NCBI GenBank assembly: GCA_905211505.1
Contig: CAJMAX010000010.1
Span: 1 to 25,115 of the forward strand
Length of the DNA stretch: 25,115 nt
Direction of reading: 5' to 3'
Source of the DNA: an uncultured bacterium
GTDB taxonomy: Bacteria > Cyanobacteriota > Vampirovibrionia > Gastranaerophilales > Gastranaerophilaceae
The notes beneath the pieces were generated by a model. It did no database searches and was not told the DNA's origin. It saw only the letters and a list, made by a program, of their open reading frames with translations. This document shows positions 22,503 through 25,115 of the stretch, piece by piece. How positions within the stretch are numbered: the stretch's first letter is position 1; each line of letters starts with the position of its first letter. A program made the translations under genes and the position numbers.

Positions 22503-23432
22503 TTAATTAAATGCGCTGCAAAATTTTTGTTGGGCATTTTCTAAAGTTTTTTGCAGCTGGATTTTTTTCTTTTTGGCTTCTTCTTTGGCCTGCAGGATTT
22601 CAAGATCGCGTTCCTTGGCAATTTTATCCAAAATCGTTTTAATCACCTTGTCAATCTGCTTTCCTTCGCGATAATCCGCCGGCAGGGCAAAATTAACGCG
22701 ACCGTCCCGCAACAGCTTAAGCGCTTTGGTTTCGGCGGCGGCGCTGTGGTCTTTCGGATTATAAACGGCAATAGCCGTTCCGTTTCGCTCTTTGGTTAAT
22801 TTCATTGACGGGATATCTGTGCCGCCATCGCCGAAATAAATCATGCGCCGAAACGGAATAGGGCGGTCTTCGTCCGGCATAAACTCATTAACCGCACGGT
22901 CTTCATATTTTCCGAGCCCTTTATTGATTTTTGACAGATATTGTGTTTTGGTTGAGTAGTTGACGACGCGGGCAGGCCAAACAGGATTTCCGTCCTTGTC
23001 ATAAGCAAAACTGCAGCCGAAGACATTTTTGAAATATTTGTAAATTTTGCAGCCTTCCAAAATTTCTTCATAACCGGCAGAAATAATATAATGCTCAATT
23101 TTGAGCCCCAGTTCTTTGCCGTACTTGGTTATTCGGTTAAACCATTCTTCAACGCCGTCGTAATAGATAATGTTTTTTCCTGCTTTTTGAAAATTTTTCC
23201 GGGTAAGTTTTATGCCCATTTCGCGGGCGGTCTTAACAAAAAAATACATCGAACCGGTAACCTGGTCGGCACCGTTGTCGACAGACCATTGATTGGCAAT
23301 CGGCCAAAACTCTTCCGGCGTCATGCCGAATTCCGGAATTAAACCATAGTCCTGCATATCTGTTGTGCTTAATGTTCCGTCAAAGTCATAAATCAAAGCG
23401 ACTTTGGTTGTTTTGCCTGTTTTTTTTGCCAT
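22503..23432 (-). CDS. HAD-superfamily hydrolase
   Basis: The 309-residue protein carries HAD motif I, DFDGTLS (nucleophile Asp16, Asp18), a motif II-like IISAG, and motif IV, FGDGGTDIPSMK. It is therefore a phosphatase-type HAD enzyme of the cytosol; the substrate cannot be told. An alpha-helical cap lies between motifs I and II. The C-terminal ~45 residues are a Lys/Glu-rich coil (ILQAKEEAKKKKIQLQ), an unusual extension. GGAG lies 10 nt before the ATG. Base composition is richer in G+C than the island, in keeping with chromosomal origin. It is divergent from the glycyl-tRNA synthetase gene. Confidence 0.85.
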   Translation of the reverse strand: MAKKTGKTTKVALIYDFDGTLSTTDMQDYGLIPEFGMTPEEFWPIANQWSVDNGADQVTGSMYFFVKTAREMGIKLTRKNFQKAGKNIIYYDGVEEWFNRITKYGKELGLKIEHYIISAGYEEILEGCKIYKYFKNVFGCSFAYDKDGNPVWPARVVNYSTKTQYLSKINKGLGKYEDRAVNEFMPDEDRPIPFRRMIYFGDGGTDIPSMKLTKERNGTAIAVYNPKDHSAAAETKALKLLRDGRVNFALPADYREGKQIDKVIKTILDKIAKERDLEILQAKEEAKKKKIQLQKTLENAQQKFCSAFN

Positions 23433-23468
23433 GATTCTTTTATCTCCGCTTGCATTTTTGGAAAAATC

Positions 23469-23503
23469 ATTATAGAAGTAATAGGTTAAAATTTGATTAT
23501 AAT
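23469..23503. promoter_or_regulatory. Divergent -10 elements between the HAD hydrolase and GlyRS genes
   Basis: The 88-bp gap holds a minus-strand TATAAT (complement of 23469-23474), facing the HAD gene, and a plus-strand TATAAT (23498-23503), facing GlyRS. The corresponding -35 boxes are weak on both strands. Confidence 0.4.
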
Positions 23504-23520
23504 TTAATGAGGGAAATAAA

Positions 23521-24888
23521 ATGGTTGCAAAAACAATGGACCAGTTGGTGTCTTTATGTAAACGCCGCGGATTTATCTTTCAGAACGCTGATATCTATGG
23601 CGGACAGCAGGGCGTTTATGACTATGGTCCGTTGGGCGTCGAACTGAAAAATAACCTGAAAGCTGCCTGGTGGCGTTCCATGGTCTATGAGCGCGATGAT
23701 ATTGAAGGGCTTGATTCTTCGATTCTGACCAATCGTAAAGTTTTGCATTATTCCGGGCATGAGGACACTTTTTCTGATCCGATGGTTGATTGCCGCAAAT
23801 GTAAAGGGCGTTTTCGGGCTGATCATATTCCTGACGGCAAATGCCCGAATTGTGGTTCAACGGATTTGACAGAGCCTCGCCCGTTTAATCTCATGTTCAA
23901 AACAACTGTCGGACCAGTTGATAATGCGGAGAATATTGCTTACCTCCGCCCGGAAACGGCACAGGCAATTTTTACCCAGTTCAAAAATGTTGTTGATTCA
24001 ACATCACGCAAGCTGCCGTTTGGTATTGCTCAGATTGGCAAATCTTTTCGTAACGAAATTACGCCGCGCAACTTTATTTTCCGCGTTCGTGAATTTGAAC
24101 AGGCCGAGCTTGAATATTTCGTAAAGCCCGGAGACGATTTGCGTTGGCACGAGTATTGGAAAGACGAACGTGTCAAATGGTGGGAAGAACAGGGCTTAAA
24201 ACGTGAAAATATTAACATATATACCACACCGAAAGATGATTTGGCCCATTATGCCAAAGCCTGTTATGATATTGAATATCAGTTCCCTCATGGCATGGAA
24301 GAATTGGAAGGCATCGCCGACCGCACGGACTATGACCTTGGGAACCACACCAAAGGGCAGGAGGAATTCAACCTTTCGTCACACGTTCATAAAAATCCTG
24401 AATCGACGCAGAAACTGGCGATTTTTGATGATGAAACCAAAAAATGGGAAATTCCCTTTGTTATTGAGCCGTCAATGGGCGTTGACCGAGGTGTGCTGGC
24501 CGTTATGACTGAGGCTTATGAAGAGGAAGATCTCGGCGGCGGCAATACACGCATTGTCTTAAAGTTGAAGAAACATTTGGCGCCGATTAAAGTTGCGGTT
24601 ATTCCTCTGAAAAAGAATAATGATCTCATCATGGACAAGTGTCATGAAATTAAGCAAAGCCTGTTGAAGCTGGGAATTGGCCGCGTTGCGCTGGAAAATA
24701 CCGGAAACATCGGTAAGGCCTATCGCCGCCATGACGAAATCGGCACGCCGCTGTGTTTGACGGTTGATTTTGAAACGATTGAGCAGGCGCCGGCTTCTGT
24801 AACTGTTCGTGATCGTGATACAATGACGCAAACCCGTGTTAATGTTGCTGATTTGCCCAATTATCTGCGGGATTATTTTCTGAAATAA
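23521..24888 (+). CDS. glyQS: Glycine--tRNA ligase, single-chain (homodimeric) type
   Basis: The 455-residue enzyme charges tRNA-Gly and is the class II homodimeric type, not the alpha2beta2 GlyQ/GlyS form. Seen features: the N-terminal [14 protein letters not shown], a Cys-rich insert with C91-X2-C94 and C108-X2-C111 (probable zinc site), motif 2 [20 protein letters not shown] (167-169 RNE), motif 3 [14 protein letters not shown] and a C-terminal anticodon-binding domain starting at [21 protein letters not shown] precedes the ATG. The length and domain order are complete. This form is unusual in Alphaproteobacteria, so it may reflect lineage-specific replacement or a different taxonomy. Confidence 0.95.
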   Translation: MVAKTMDQLVSLCKRRGFIFQNADIYGGQQGVYDYGPLGVELKNNLKAAWWRSMVYERDDIEGLDSSILTNRKVLHYSGHEDTFSDPMVDCRKCKGRFRADHIPDGKCPNCGSTDLTEPRPFNLMFKTTVGPVDNAENIAYLRPETAQAIFTQFKNVVDSTSRKLPFGIAQIGKSFRNEITPRNFIFRVREFEQAELEYFVKPGDDLRWHEYWKDERVKWWEEQGLKRENINIYTTPKDDLAHYAKACYDIEYQFPHGMEELEGIADRTDYDLGNHTKGQEEFNLSSHVHKNPESTQKLAIFDDETKKWEIPFVIEPSMGVDRGVLAVMTEAYEEEDLGGGNTRIVLKLKKHLAPIKVAVIPLKKNNDLIMDKCHEIKQSLLKLGIGRVALENTGNIGKAYRRHDEIGTPLCLTVDFETIEQAPASVTVRDRDTMTQTRVNVADLPNYLRDYFLK

Positions 24889-24898
24889 AACACAAAAA

Positions 24899-24954
24899 AA
24901 ACAGGGATTGTAAAGTTTTTCGAAAATAAATCCGATAAATGACAATCCCTGTTT
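24899..24954. terminator. Bidirectional terminator between GlyRS and the small membrane protein
   Basis: AAACAGGGATTGT (24899-24911) and ACAATCCCTGTTT (24942-24954) form a 13-bp stem with a 30-nt loop. On the minus strand the arm runs into eight T residues, so termination should be strongest for the convergent minus-strand transcript. On the plus strand TTTCATT follows. Confidence 0.7.
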
Positions 24955-24964
24955 CATTAAGTTT

Positions 24965-25084
24965 TTAATTAAGCTCACATTCAAAAGTTTTTGGGGATAA
25001 CATGTTAACTAATCCAACTCCGATCATGGCAATGAACGGAATACCAAAAACTACTGTTGCTGAAATTGCTAAAATTGCGTCCAT
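24965..25084 (-). CDS. Predicted small single-pass membrane protein
   Basis: The minus strand encodes 39 residues: MDAILAISATVVFGIPFIAM, then IGVGLVNMLSPKTFECELN. The first ~30 residues form one hydrophobic transmembrane helix, followed by a short polar tail. No ribosome site is visible before the ATG, but the sequence is strikingly membrane-like and a strong minus-strand terminator lies 10 nt after the stop. Function unrecognised. The upstream region runs off the window. Confidence 0.5.
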   Translation of the reverse strand: MDAILAISATVVFGIPFIAMIGVGLVNMLSPKTFECELN

Positions 25085-25115
25085 AATTGTATATATTTAA
25101 ATTTATAATTATAAT

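Noticed and set aside
1..25115. CRISPR arrays, insertion sequences, conjugation or phage structural genes
   Set aside because: No spaced direct-repeat arrays, transposase motifs, relaxase, type IV secretion or virion genes are visible on either strand.

Overview
The window is AT-rich bacterial DNA. I read it as a genomic island of about 22.3 kb inserted at the 3' end of a chromosomal tRNA-Gln gene. The right flank is ordinary chromosome: tRNA-Gln(TTG), a HAD-family hydrolase, a single-chain (dimeric-type) glycyl-tRNA synthetase and a tiny membrane peptide. These genes look visibly richer in G+C than the island. The proteobacterial-type tRNA-Gln and a DUF3768 gene (a family I know mainly from Alphaproteobacteria) suggest an AT-rich alphaproteobacterium, possibly host- or gut-associated. 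The dimeric GlyRS is unusual for that class, so the assignment is tentative.

Boundaries. An imperfect 20-bp direct repeat (51-70 and 22340-22359, 18 of 20 identical) contains the tRNA 3' end. The intrinsic terminator that probably served tRNA-Gln lies stranded at 23-52, beyond the far end of the island. The island brings a replacement terminator (22318-22343). The large serine recombinase (20740-22440) runs through the right boundary, so its last codons are antisense tRNA. If the ends are joined as in an excised circle, the recombinase frame continues in register through 71-193 for 40 more codons. Integration should therefore swap the C-terminus of the integrase.

Layout, left to right. 194-599: no gene seen. 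600-3554 (-): KAP-family membrane NTPase. 3642-4232 (-): small serine recombinase. 4233-4465: divergent control region with two hairpins in opposite orientation whose loops are complementary; a possible invertible switch or RNA switch. 4466-9753 (+): restriction-modification operon made of a split adenine methyltransferase (second half frameshifted) and a large GIY-YIG-like/SF2 helicase protein. 9878-11625 (+): RloA/RloB-like (AbiL-type) ATPase plus TOPRIM-like pair with its own promoter. 11603-12130 (-): winged-helix/coiled-coil protein next to a cluster of iteron-like repeats (12183-12352). 12816-13397 (+): ankyrin-type protein. 13515-15154 (-): DUF4365 protein overlapping a 384-residue protein of unknown function. 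15428-17588 (+): ankyrin, DUF3768, DUF1737-like, catalytic-domain-only tyrosine recombinase and an unknown gene, tightly packed. 17748-19391 (-): pentapeptide-like repeat protein with an excisionase-like DNA-binding tail. 19416-20536: promoter, a gene remnant and a coiled-coil protein. 20604-22440 (+): small ORF plus integrase.

How it fits together. Much of the cargo belongs to or resembles phage-defence families (KAP NTPase, R-M, RloAB, DUF4365 pair), carried on a recombinase-mobilised island. I see no relaxase, conjugation genes or phage structural genes. Assignments are from reading motifs by eye; no database search was run.
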